This document shows positions 38,660 to 46,482 of a stretch of 47,375 nt of DNA, piece by piece. The notes under the pieces were generated by a model, which saw only the letters and a list, made by a program, of their open reading frames with translations, was not told the DNA's origin and searched no databases. The stretch is from Paenibacillus agaridevorans (GTDB lineage: Bacteria; Bacillota; Bacilli; Paenibacillales; Paenibacillaceae): positions 395,047 through 442,421 of the forward strand of contig NZ_BDQX01000171.1 of assembly GCF_003112455.1 (NCBI RefSeq), written 5' to 3'. Every line of letters begins with the position of its first letter. Position 1 is the stretch's first letter. A program made the position numbers and the translations under genes.

Positions 38660-39235
38660 CTATGGTAAAGCCAGCTCGTCTTCCGTCACCCATTTATGGT
38701 TTTTCACTTCTTCGCCGGTTGTCGTTGAGGTGAAATCGATCATATAGACGGTCGTCTGCTCCGCAGAATCAATGGTTGCTGCAGCACCTTCCATCCCCGT
38801 CATATGGTCAGCCTCCAAAACCACCTCATCGCCGGGCTTGAATGGTTCTTTGCCGGCATCCTTGATTTCTTCATGAACAACCCACTTATGATCCGTTACA
38901 CGCTCACCGCCGTTTGCAGGAGTGTAAGACACGGTATATACCGTCGTGTCATAAGCGCCCGCAACCATAGCTGTCGCGTCTTTCATACCGTCCATATGCG
39001 CATCAGTAATGACGGCCTCGCTTCCCTCGGGAAACGTCGGGTTGGCGGCTTTTTGCATCCCTTCCGGAGCCCCGCTTGAACCGGAATGATCCATGCCGGC
39101 GTGACCGTTCTCCCCCTCTTTCTGTATTTCATTGTTACCTTTATTCGGCTCAGAAGACGTGTCATTATTGCCGTTACCGCATGCGCTAAGCACGAGTGTA
39201 GCGGCAAGACCAAATAAGATCAGCGCTTTTTTCAT
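38660..39235 (-). CDS. YdhK-type lipoprotein with two DUF1541 repeats
   Basis: 191 aa. N-terminal lipoprotein signal with lipobox LSAC (Cys19), then a Gly/Asn/His-rich linker (GHAGMDHSGSSG). Two copies of the DUF1541 unit follow (about 65-125 and 130-190), each with an AHMDGM or DHMTGM motif and HKWV. The His/Met-rich motifs suggest metal binding but this is not proven. AAGGAG lies 10 nt before the ATG. It lies 40 nt downstream of the histidine kinase gene and is probably co-transcribed. Confidence 0.88.
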   Translation of the reverse strand: MKKALILFGLAATLVLSACGNGNNDTSSEPNKGNNEIQKEGENGHAGMDHSGSSGAPEGMQKAANPTFPEGSEAVITDAHMDGMKDATAMVAGAYDTTVYTVSYTPANGGERVTDHKWVVHEEIKDAGKEPFKPGDEVVLEADHMTGMEGAAATIDSAEQTTVYMIDFTSTTTGEEVKNHKWVTEDELALP

Positions 39236-39275
39236 TTTCTTTACTCCTTTCAGTAATGTATTTCGACTTACACAA

Positions 39276-40388
39276 CTAATCTACCTTATACTTTTGAAGA
39301 ACTTGTGTAGATTCATTTAAGAGTTTGGGAAGTCGAATCGTAAAGATTGTACCCTTTTCGCTTTCTACTTTAATGCGCCCGTCGTGAGCCGCTATGAGCT
39401 GTTTTACAATGGTTAATCCGAGTCCGCTCCCTCCAATTCTGCGACTTCGCGATTTATCTGCACGGTAAAAGCGTTCAAACACGTTGGGCAGATCTTCGGG
39501 AGGAATCCCCTCGCCCGAATCCTCTACAACGATCCGGATCTCCGCTTGTTCTTCTGCTGCCGATATATTTACTTCACCATGTTCGGATGTAAATTTGAGC
39601 GCATTGCTCAGCAAATTCACCAAAACCTGAATCATCCGGTCATGATCTATGAGTGCCCGAATATCCGGATCGACCGAATAACCCAAGCGGACATGCTTCT
39701 CCCGATATGACGCATCGACTAGATTGACAGCATGTTCAATGACCTCCACAAGCCGTACTTCCTTTCGTACCAATTGAAAGCCGGGCGATTCGAGCTGGTT
39801 TAAATCCTCCAGTTCGGCTACCAGCTCTGTCAAGCGTTCAATTTCTTCGTAACAGGTATGAATGCGCGCCGGGGTCGGCTCCCAAATGCCGTCTTCCAGC
39901 GCCCGCATATGGCTTTTCAGAGTAGTCAATGGTGTTCGCAGCTCGTGAGCAATGTTCTCCGTCATCGTGACCCGAAGCTGTTCCTGATGCTGCAACTGCG
40001 CCGCCAGTGTATTGATAGACCTTCCCAATTCAGCCAGTTCGTCTGTGCCAGAAAGCGAAACCCGTGCGTGCCACTCGCCAACTGTCATCTTTTCAGCCAC
40101 ATGCTTCATATGGACGAGAGGGGACGAGATCCGCTTGGCCACATAAAAACCAAGCACGATCGCCAGCACAATCGACACGATGCATGTCCAAATAATCGTT
40201 TGCAACAAAGCCAGCTCCAAATGGTAATTCAGTTCAATTAAGTCATGGCCTACAACAGAAGCCTGCGATTGATACATCTGAAAATGGTAGTGTGTTGTTA
40301 TAATTAGTACCGCACTAGAAACTAAAACAATGCCGACCGCAGTGCCAATAATAATGAACGCGAGCCTCGAATAGAGTCGACGATTCAT
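39276..40388 (-). CDS. Membrane sensor histidine kinase
   Basis: 370 aa. Two transmembrane helices (about 9-31 and 62-84) enclose a short 30-residue extracellular loop, then HAMP, the H-box ENIAHELRTPLTTL, the N-box NLLSNALKFT, DSGEGIPPEDLPNVF and GSGLGLTIV. The tiny sensor loop cannot hold a folded domain, so the kinase probably senses within the membrane or via a partner such as the lipoprotein. The ATG overlaps the regulator stop by 4 nt. The stimulus is unknown; metal stress is inferred from neighbours. Confidence 0.93.
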   Translation of the reverse strand: MNRRLYSRLAFIIIGTAVGIVLVSSAVLIITTHYHFQMYQSQASVVGHDLIELNYHLELALLQTIIWTCIVSIVLAIVLGFYVAKRISSPLVHMKHVAEKMTVGEWHARVSLSGTDELAELGRSINTLAAQLQHQEQLRVTMTENIAHELRTPLTTLKSHMRALEDGIWEPTPARIHTCYEEIERLTELVAELEDLNQLESPGFQLVRKEVRLVEVIEHAVNLVDASYREKHVRLGYSVDPDIRALIDHDRMIQVLVNLLSNALKFTSEHGEVNISAAEEQAEIRIVVEDSGEGIPPEDLPNVFERFYRADKSRSRRIGGSGLGLTIVKQLIAAHDGRIKVESEKGTIFTIRLPKLLNESTQVLQKYKVD

Positions 40389-41077
40389 ACCGTTTCACCT
40401 GCGAAACGGTATCCGAAACCGTACACGGTCACTAGATAAACCGGCTTTTTCGGATCGCTTTCGATCTTGTGACGGAGATTTTTTACATGCTGATCAATGG
40501 TACGAACATCACCTTCAAAATCATGGCCCAAAACGCGCTCAATCAGCTCGTCCCTTTGAAAACATCGTTGCGGATATTTGGCGAGCAACAGCAAAATTTT
40601 GTACTCGTTCGGTGTCAGATTTACCGGCTCGCCGGAGCGAAAAACTTGCTGCTTCATCGAATCAATCATTAGTTCGCCATGATTAAACGTCAAGCGGTCG
40701 GCTAGAAGCACATCATCATCCGAACGCCGTAATATCGTTCGAACCCTCGCCACAATCTCTCTAGGGTCAAATGGTTTTAACACATAATCGTCCGCACCGA
40801 CTGAAAGCCCTCGAATACGATTGTTTTGGGAAACTTTAGCTGTAAGCATGAGAATGGGAACGGAATCGATTTGACGGATGGCCTGACATACTTGCTCCCC
40901 CTCCATATCGGGCAGCATTAAATCCAGTATCACAAAATCCACCGGCAGACTGCGCACACACTGAAGGGCTTCACCCCCTGTCTCCACATCAATCGTCCGG
41001 TAACCTTCTTTTTGTAAATAAGATCGAATAACCTCGCGAATATTGTCTTCATCGTCGACAATTAAGATGGTTTTCAT
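40385..41077 (-). CDS. OmpR/PhoB-family response regulator
   Basis: 230 aa. Receiver domain with the acidic pocket VDDED and phosphoacceptor Asp52 (ILDLMLPD), conserved Thr and Lys (LTAK, LKPFDPRE), and a C-terminal winged helix (RTIDQHVKNLRHKIE, GFGYRF). The start chosen has AGGGAA 6 nt upstream; an ATG five codons earlier has no Shine-Dalgarno. It is first of regulator-kinase-YdhK and divergent from the copper-storage gene. I could not identify its promoter or direct repeats with confidence. Confidence 0.93.
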   Translation of the reverse strand: MKTILIVDDEDNIREVIRSYLQKEGYRTIDVETGGEALQCVRSLPVDFVILDLMLPDMEGEQVCQAIRQIDSVPILMLTAKVSQNNRIRGLSVGADDYVLKPFDPREIVARVRTILRRSDDDVLLADRLTFNHGELMIDSMKQQVFRSGEPVNLTPNEYKILLLLAKYPQRCFQRDELIERVLGHDFEGDVRTIDQHVKNLRHKIESDPKKPVYLVTVYGFGYRFAGETV

Positions 41078-41129
41078 AACGTTCCCTGCCATTCTTTTTT
41101 TGATTGTAGTATAGTTGTCAAAAGTGATT

Positions 41130-41158
41130 CACATATAGTACACAGGGGTATACTATAC
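41130..41158 (+). promoter_or_regulatory. Promoter and CsoR-like operator of the copper-storage gene
   Basis: TTCACA (about 41128-41133), 17-nt spacer, TACTAT (about 41151-41156). The spacer contains GTACACAGGGGTATAC, an A/T-flanked G-tract like CsoR operators and sharing GGGGTAT with the site upstream of csoR. A repressor here would block RNA polymerase. The divergent regulator gene begins only 50 nt away and may be affected too. Confidence 0.6.
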
Positions 41159-41187
41159 ATGAATCCAAAAAAAGGAGTGAGTACCCC

Positions 41188-41517
41188 ATGCATGAACATT
41201 ACAAACAATGTATCGAAGAATGTCTGAGATGTATGCAGGAATGTAATCACTGTTACGACGCTTGCCTAAAGGAAGATAACGTTAAGATGATGGCCGATTG
41301 CATCCGACTGGATCGCGAATGTGCTGACATTTGCGCACTGGCCGCTGCGGCCATGTCCAGAAATAGCCCCTTTTCCAAGGATATCTGCCGTTTGTGTGCC
41401 GAGGTCTGCGAGGCTTGCGGCAATGAATGCGCCAAGCACGAACACCACGAGCATTGCAAACGTTGTGCTGAAGCCTGTTTCCGTTGTGCGGAAGCATGCC
41501 GGAAGATGATTGCGTAA
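41188..41517 (+). CDS. Cys-rich four-helix-bundle copper-storage protein (Csp3/YhjQ-like)
   Basis: 109 aa with 19 cysteines arranged as CxxxC and CxxC along predicted helices (for example CIEECLRCMQECNHC and CAEACFRCAEAC), plus a His cluster KHEHHEH. There is no signal peptide, so it is the cytosolic Csp3 type; characterised members store many Cu(I) ions inside a four-helix bundle. Strong AAAGGAG upstream of the ATG. Its promoter carries a CsoR-like site and the repressor gene lies convergently downstream. Confidence 0.92.
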   Translation: MHEHYKQCIEECLRCMQECNHCYDACLKEDNVKMMADCIRLDRECADICALAAAAMSRNSPFSKDICRLCAEVCEACGNECAKHEHHEHCKRCAEACFRCAEACRKMIA

Positions 41518-41528
41518 AAAATAATTAA

Positions 41529-41560
41529 AGGGGGATTGCTTTTTCTAAAGCATCCCCCTA
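41529..41560. terminator. Bidirectional terminator between csp and csoR
   Basis: AGGGGGATTGCTTT pairs with AAAGCATCCCCCT (one bulge) around a TTCT loop. It lies 11 nt after the csp stop and 6 nt after the csoR stop. On the minus strand it is followed by CTTTAATTATTTTTT, on the plus strand by a weaker T-rich stretch. Confidence 0.88.
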
Positions 41561-41566
41561 TTTGGC

Positions 41567-41896
41567 TTATTTTAGCAACTTATTTACCGTGATCAAAAGC
41601 TCGTCTAGAACTTCATGATCACCTTCTTCGATCCGTCCAACGACGCAACTTTTTAAATGGTGTTCCAATAGCTGCTTCCCCAATCCATTAAGAGCGGACT
41701 GAATCGAAGCAATTTGAATCAACACATCATCACAGTAAGTGTCTCGTTCGATCAGCCCCTTCACCCCGCGCACTTGCCCTTCGATCCGATTTAGACGATG
41801 CATCAAACCTCGTTTCGTTTTTTCGGAATGATGACTTTTCCGCTCTGTAGAGGAAGTATGGTCGCATGAGGTAGCCTCAAGTATTGTATTATCCAA
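41567..41896 (-). CDS. csoR: CsoR-family metal-sensing repressor, Cu(I) type
   Basis: 109 aa. All-helical DUF156 regulator. HRLNRIEGQVRGVKGLIE is the family signature (residues 33-50). Cys55, His80 and Cys84 give the C-H-C set of Cu(I)-sensing CsoR (YCDDVLIQI, HLKSC). The His-rich N-terminal 30 residues are extra. The open frame extends 47 codons upstream, through the operator. The TTG at 41894-41896 has AAGGAG 9 nt before it and is chosen. Copper binding would release DNA and derepress csp and csoR. Confidence 0.9.
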   Translation of the reverse strand: MDNTILEATSCDHTSSTERKSHHSEKTKRGLMHRLNRIEGQVRGVKGLIERDTYCDDVLIQIASIQSALNGLGKQLLEHHLKSCVVGRIEEGDHEVLDELLITVNKLLK

Positions 41897-41918
41897 TTCA
41901 ATCAACTCCTTTGTATAC

Positions 41919-41948
41919 AATTTAACATACCCCCTAACCCTATGTAAA
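41919..41948 (-). promoter_or_regulatory. csoR promoter with CsoR-like operator
   Basis: Minus strand TTTACA, then 17-18 nt containing TAGGGTTAGGGGGTATG, then TTAAAT/TAAATT. On the plus strand the operator reads CATACCCCCTAACCCTATG (41926-41944): G/C tract flanked by matching CATA and TATG, as in CsoR sites. It implies autoregulation. Confidence 0.62.
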
Positions 41949-42078
41949 GAAATAGGTTCCATATATTGGATTTTACACAACTGGACTCTTTTGTTGCTAC
42001 CGGCGGCTTCATCCCGCGTATTACTGATTTGTTGCATCGCGTCGATGCTTAGGAATGGACAGGAACAGGAGAGAAACG

Positions 42079-43176
42079 ATGACCAAGCTAAACGTCTTTA
42101 TACGGATATGTATCGCAGTGTTGTTGGTATTGGGTATTATTTATTTGAGTTCGCTTGTCTCCTTCATCTTCACCCCTCTTCTCTCGCTTTTCAGCATTAT
42201 TCTGACGCCGCTTCTGCTCTCCGGGTTTTTCTATTATTTGATGAGGCCGCTCATCGATTATTTGGAAGGCAAGAAGCTGAACCGATCGCTCGCCATTCTG
42301 CTGCTTTACCTCGTTATTTCCTTGCTGCTCGCGGTGTTCTTCATCGGAGTCTGGCCTTCTCTGAAGAGCCAGGTGATGAACTTGGTGCATAACGCTCCAG
42401 CCATATTCGCGGGCATCAACGAACAGCTCGAGAAGTTGAGCGACAACGAGTTTATCGCGCCGTTGCTGCCTGCCAACACGGACATTTCGGGACAGGTCAC
42501 CGAGTTATTGAACAAAGGTTTTAACGTGGTTAGCAGCTCTGTATCCGGTCTGTTCACCTTCTTCTCCGACTTTGCGATCGTGCTGATCACCTTCCCGATC
42601 ATGCTCTTCTACATGCTGAAGGAAGGGGGCAAGTTCAAAAATCGGCTCGTGTGGTTTTTTCCTTCCCGCTATAAGGAGGATGGCCGTTCCATGCTGGGGG
42701 ACATCGATCAGGCGTTAAGCAATTTTATCGTCGGAAGGGTTATCGTCAATCTGGCGCTCGGCGTTCTTATGTACATCGGCTTTCTTATTATCGGGCTGCC
42801 CTACGCGCTTCTGCTAACGGTGGTCGCGGTCATCTTGAACTTCTTCCCTGTCATCGGCGCGATCCTGTCCAGCATTCCGATCGTGATCATCGGGCTGATC
42901 GTGTCCCCGGCTACGGCCATCTGGTCGCTGGTGATCATTCTCGCGGCCCAGCAGGTTCAGGATAATCTGATCGCGCCTTACGTATTCGGCAAAAAGCTGG
43001 ATATTCACCCGCTGACCACGATCATTCTCGTCCTGGTAGGCGGGGACATAGCCGGCATCGTCGGTTTCCTGCTCGTCATTCCGATCTACATGATCGTCAA
43101 GATCGTAGGAGTCAAATCGTACGAGCTGTACATCCGAACACGCAAAAACAGGGAGGAAACGCCGCCGCCCGCTTAA
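42079..43176 (+). CDS. AI-2E family membrane transporter / permease
   Basis: 365 aa with about eight transmembrane segments. The C-terminal FFPVIGAILSSIPIVIIGLI, QQVQDNLIAPYVFGKKLDIHP and VGGDIAGIVGFLLVIP are signatures of the AI-2E (TqsA/YdiK/YtvI) family. Members transport diverse small molecules or ions; the name does not prove AI-2 export. The start chosen has AGGAGAG 6 nt upstream. Here the base composition returns to the G+C-rich core type. Upstream promoter not recognised. Confidence 0.88.
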   Translation: MTKLNVFIRICIAVLLVLGIIYLSSLVSFIFTPLLSLFSIILTPLLLSGFFYYLMRPLIDYLEGKKLNRSLAILLLYLVISLLLAVFFIGVWPSLKSQVMNLVHNAPAIFAGINEQLEKLSDNEFIAPLLPANTDISGQVTELLNKGFNVVSSSVSGLFTFFSDFAIVLITFPIMLFYMLKEGGKFKNRLVWFFPSRYKEDGRSMLGDIDQALSNFIVGRVIVNLALGVLMYIGFLIIGLPYALLLTVVAVILNFFPVIGAILSSIPIVIIGLIVSPATAIWSLVIILAAQQVQDNLIAPYVFGKKLDIHPLTTIILVLVGGDIAGIVGFLLVIPIYMIVKIVGVKSYELYIRTRKNREETPPPA

Positions 43177-43199
43177 CGGCAAGGCTCCGGTGTCCGACC

Positions 43200-43239
43200 A
43201 AAACAACAACCGCCCGGATCACCGGGCGGTTGTTGTTTT
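43200..43239. terminator. Perfect bidirectional terminator after the AI-2E permease gene
   Basis: 18-bp perfect stem (43200-43217 with 43222-43239, ...CAACCGCCCGG/CCGGGCGGTTG...), loop ATCA. Both strands end in a TTGTTGTTTT arm. It serves the permease gene and the convergent 114-aa gene. Confidence 0.93.
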
Positions 43240-43306
43240 GAATTTAGAAGGCAAAAAGGCGGCAGTGAGGCCTGGCCGCCATTAGTGATCGGGATGATGA
43301 AGCTGG

Positions 43307-43651
43307 CTATAGAAGCCCCATAGAGGAAATATGTCTCCGCGTGGATTCCGTGCCGCATTCGTATAACAACCGGTAGATCCTCGTAATGATTTCATCGCTG
43401 GCGCCGTTAATCGTTTCGTCATGGTCGCTCTTAGCGACAGGCCTTGCGTAATAGCCAAGCTCCGCCTCCGCCATGCTCGACAGCTCTTCGAACAGCTCGC
43501 GAAGACGCGATACTTCCTCTTCGTTCGCAACGATATCCAACTCGTAAGCGGCCGCCTCGGGATCGGTCAATATTTGCCCCGCCTGGACGGATACATAGAG
43601 ATGCTGCCGTTCTTCGTCGCTTCCGTGCAATTGCTCGCCTTGACCTTCCAT
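43307..43651 (-). CDS. Unrecognised small acidic protein (114 aa)
   Basis: No domain recognised. Acidic and soluble, with a helical stretch NEEEVSRLRELFEELSSMAEAE and a C-terminal part ITRIYRLLYECGTESTRRHI resembling conserved proteins of unknown function in spore-forming bacilli. The ATG has GGAGG 12 nt upstream. It is the only gene between the permease terminator and the asparagine synthetase and is divergent from the latter; the 155 nt between them shows no convincing promoter. Coding potential is supported by the Shine-Dalgarno, the terminator, and its sensible composition. Confidence 0.7.
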   Translation of the reverse strand: MEGQGEQLHGSDEERQHLYVSVQAGQILTDPEAAAYELDIVANEEEVSRLRELFEELSSMAEAELGYYARPVAKSDHDETINGASDEIITRIYRLLYECGTESTRRHISSMGLL

Positions 43652-43806
43652 TATCTGAATTCACCTCCATCGCTTGTACAGCTTGCGACAAACTTCGGGT
43701 TATGCCTTCCTTAGCTTCCCCTTGTGGACAGACATTTTATCCCTTTTTTCCGCATATAACTGTTTATTATCGCAACTGGAGTCCAGCATAGAGAGGAATG
43801 AGATAG

Positions 43807-45651
43807 ATGTGTGGAATTACCGGCTGGATCGATTGGAACAGTGACTTGACCCGGGAAAGTGCCGATCTGGAGCGCATGACCGAAACGCTTGCGCCGCGCG
43901 GGCCGGACGCCGCCGGCACCTGGATTTCCGCGCATTGCGCGCTAGGACATCGCCGCTTGTCCGTCATCGATCCCGAGAATGGCGCCCAGCCGATGATCAG
44001 GTACACGGGCGACGATCAATACATCGTTGTCTATAATGGCGAGTTGTACAACGCGCCCGAGCTCCGCAAGGAGCTGCAAAGCAGAGGAAGAACGTTCACG
44101 ACGACGTGCGACACCGAAGTGCTGCTCGTCTCTTTCATGGAATGGGGCCGCTCCTGCGTCGAGCGGTTTAACGGTATTTTCGCATTTGCAATCTGGGATG
44201 TGACAGCGCAGGAGCTGTTCCTCGCGCGCGACCGGCTTGGCGTAAAGCCCTTGTTTATATGCAAAGTCGACGGGCTTTTCCTGTTCGGATCCGAGCCGAA
44301 ATGCATTCTGGAGCACTCCGCCGTGAAAGCCGAAGTTGGTGCCGAAGGACTCGCGGAGATCTTTGTCATGGGTCCCGCGCGCACGCCGGGCCATGGCGTG
44401 TATAAAAATCTCACTGAACTGAAACCCGGTCAATGCATGGTCGTTAGCCGTGCCGGAGTCAAAACGATCACTTATTGGCAGCTTCGAAGCACGCCTCACG
44501 AGCATTCCGTCGAGGAGACGGCAAAACATGTCGGAGAGTTGTTGCGTGATACAGTAGAACGTCAGCTTGTTTCTGACGTGCCTGTCTGCACGCTGCTGTC
44601 TGGAGGCCTCGATTCCAGCGCTCTAACGACGTTTGCGGTCCAATATTATGATGCTAATGGGCAAGGCAATGTGCATACCTATTCCGTTGACTATCGGGAT
44701 AATGACAAACATTTTCAGGCACATGCCTTTCAGCCGAACAGCGACGCGCCCTGGATTGAACGGATGACCTCCCATCTCGGAACGGTCCATCATCCGATCC
44801 AGTTCGACACGCCCGAACTCGTCGACGCGCTTTTGGACGCTACGCTTGCCCGCGATCTGCCAGGCATGGCCGATGTTGACGCGTCGTTGCTGCTCTTCTG
44901 CCGCGAGATCAAGAAAGGCGCAACCGTGGCATTGTCAGGCGAAGCTGCGGACGAAATATTCGGCGGTTACCCTTGGTTCCACCGCGAGGAAGCGCTGAGG
45001 GCCGATACGTTCCCTTGGTCGCTAGCTACGGCTATGCGCGCAGACCTCCTGTCCCCGGAGGTGGCCGCTTGGATCAAGCCGCAGGAGTATATCAACGACC
45101 GTTACGCCGATGCCGTGGCCGAAGTTCCGAAGCTGGTCGGCGAGGATGAACTGCTAAGCCGGATGCGGCGCATGTCCTACCTCAACATAACGAGATTTAT
45201 GCCGACGCTGCTGGACCGCAAGGACCGGATGAGCATGGCGGCGGGTCTCGAGGTGCGCGTCCCGTTCTGCGATCACCGGCTGATCGAATACGTGTGGAAC
45301 ATCCCTTGGGAGATTAAGACGGCGGGAGACCGCGAGAAGGGCATTCTTCGCAAGGCGCTGCAAGGCGTTCTGCCGGACGATGTGCTCTATCGCAAAAAAA
45401 GCCCTTACCCGAAAACGCATAACCCCAACTATTTGACCGCGGTCAAGGAGCTATTGCTCGACGTGCTAAACGATCCGAACTCCCCGATTCTTCCTTTGAT
45501 CGATATAAAGAAAGTCAGGTCGTTGGCGGAATCCGATTCTGCGAAGTCCAACATTCCTTGGTTCGGCCAACTGATGTCAGGCCCGCAGATATTCGCGTAT
45601 TTGTACCAGGTCAACCTGTGGCTGAAGCATTACAAGGTAAGCGTAGGCTGA
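43807..45651 (+). CDS. asnO: Glutamine-hydrolysing asparagine synthetase (AsnB family, AsnO-like)
   Basis: 614 aa. N-terminal glutaminase domain with nucleophile Cys2 (MCGITGWIDW), RGPDAAGTW and YNGELYN. C-terminal synthetase domain with the PP-loop LLSGGLDSSALT. It makes Asn from Asp, ATP and Gln ammonia. The length equals that of B. subtilis AsnO, the sporulation-linked paralogue, so AsnO is the best guess; AsnB is the alternative. GAGAGGA lies 9 nt before the ATG. Followed by its own terminator. Confidence 0.88.
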   Translation: MCGITGWIDWNSDLTRESADLERMTETLAPRGPDAAGTWISAHCALGHRRLSVIDPENGAQPMIRYTGDDQYIVVYNGELYNAPELRKELQSRGRTFTTTCDTEVLLVSFMEWGRSCVERFNGIFAFAIWDVTAQELFLARDRLGVKPLFICKVDGLFLFGSEPKCILEHSAVKAEVGAEGLAEIFVMGPARTPGHGVYKNLTELKPGQCMVVSRAGVKTITYWQLRSTPHEHSVEETAKHVGELLRDTVERQLVSDVPVCTLLSGGLDSSALTTFAVQYYDANGQGNVHTYSVDYRDNDKHFQAHAFQPNSDAPWIERMTSHLGTVHHPIQFDTPELVDALLDATLARDLPGMADVDASLLLFCREIKKGATVALSGEAADEIFGGYPWFHREEALRADTFPWSLATAMRADLLSPEVAAWIKPQEYINDRYADAVAEVPKLVGEDELLSRMRRMSYLNITRFMPTLLDRKDRMSMAAGLEVRVPFCDHRLIEYVWNIPWEIKTAGDREKGILRKALQGVLPDDVLYRKKSPYPKTHNPNYLTAVKELLLDVLNDPNSPILPLIDIKKVRSLAESDSAKSNIPWFGQLMSGPQIFAYLYQVNLWLKHYKVSVG

Positions 45652-45679
45652 GAGAATAAAAAGCGATTTTCTTCAAGAA

Positions 45680-45725
45680 AAAGGACCTCAACCCCCACAA
45701 TAAAGTGGAATTCGAGGTCCTTTCG
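45680..45725 (+). terminator. Terminator after the asparagine synthetase gene
   Basis: 10-bp stem (45680-45689 with 45714-45723, AAAGGACCTC/GAGGTCCTTT) with a nested CCAC/GTGG stem, followed by CGTTTGT. It begins 29 nt after the stop. It may also stop minus-strand transcription from rdgB, 75 nt away. Confidence 0.85.
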
Positions 45726-45800
45726 TTTGTAATTCAGTATGTTTTCATGTCACGCTAACACTTTAGGAGCAGCCGCTTCATTAGGAGACATCGCTCGAAA

Positions 45801-46478
45801 TTATTGCTGCTTCATAAGTAGAGGAAGAAGCTTTCGAAGCGCATCTCCCCTATGGCTGATTGCTCCCTTCTCCTCCTTGCTCAGCTCCGCCATGCCTCTG
45901 CCAAGCTGCGGAAGCCAGAAGAGAGGATCGTAGCCGAAACCTCCGGCTCCGTGCGGTTTGTCCGTGATGACGCCGTCTACCGTGCCCTCCGCTTCCACGA
46001 ATTCTCCTGTGGCAGGGTCGTACAGCGCAAGGGCGCAGACGAACTGCGCTTTGCTGAGTTGCCGAGAACCATCGTCCAGTCGCTGCTCCGAACAGCTGGC
46101 GCCGATGCTCGTAAGCTCCCGAATCAGCTTGGCGTTATTTTCTTCGTCGGCCGCTCCTTCCCCTGCATATCGGGCCGAATAGACGCCCGGCTCTCCGCCG
46201 AGCGCTTCAACGCGCAGACCCGAGTCGTCCGCAAGCGCCGGTACGCCTAATGCGTCGCCAGTCGTCTTCGCTTTAATTCGGGCATTCGCCGCAAAAGTGT
46301 CTCCATCCTCAACAATATCCGGAATTTCCGGGAAGTCGTGCAAACTAAGGACGCGTTTGTCCAGCTTACCCAACGCATGGGCGAATTCTTTTAATTTACC
46401 GTTATTTTTCGTCGCGACGACAATGGCGTCATTCCCTAATCCGTCTCGGATTCCTGCAATAATATTGCCCTCTCCCAT
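45801..46478 (-). CDS. rdgB: XTP/dITP pyrophosphatase (RdgB/HAM1, YsnA)
   Basis: 225 aa. Removes non-canonical purine NTPs (ITP, XTP). Motifs VVATKNNGKLKEF, ADDSGLRVEALGG, GAGGFGYDPLFW and SHRGDAL are present. There is a 20-residue extension before the usual VVATKN. The start (MGEGNIIAG) has GAGG 8 nt upstream and lies 4 nt after the rph stop. Order rph-rdgB as in B. subtilis rph-ysnA. Confidence 0.96.
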   Translation of the reverse strand: MGEGNIIAGIRDGLGNDAIVVATKNNGKLKEFAHALGKLDKRVLSLHDFPEIPDIVEDGDTFAANARIKAKTTGDALGVPALADDSGLRVEALGGEPGVYSARYAGEGAADEENNAKLIRELTSIGASCSEQRLDDGSRQLSKAQFVCALALYDPATGEFVEAEGTVDGVITDKPHGAGGFGYDPLFWLPQLGRGMAELSKEEKGAISHRGDALRKLLPLLMKQQ

Positions 46479-46482
46479 ACGG

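Noticed and set aside
41897..42037. N-terminal extension of CsoR by 47 codons
   Set aside because: The extension overlaps the promoter and operator; the internal TTG with AAGGAG is the better start.
37444..42050. Integrated element bounded by a duplicated tRNA-Arg 3' end
   Set aside because: No second copy of the tRNA 3' sequence and no integrase were found between 37.5 and 43 kb, so an att site cannot be supported.
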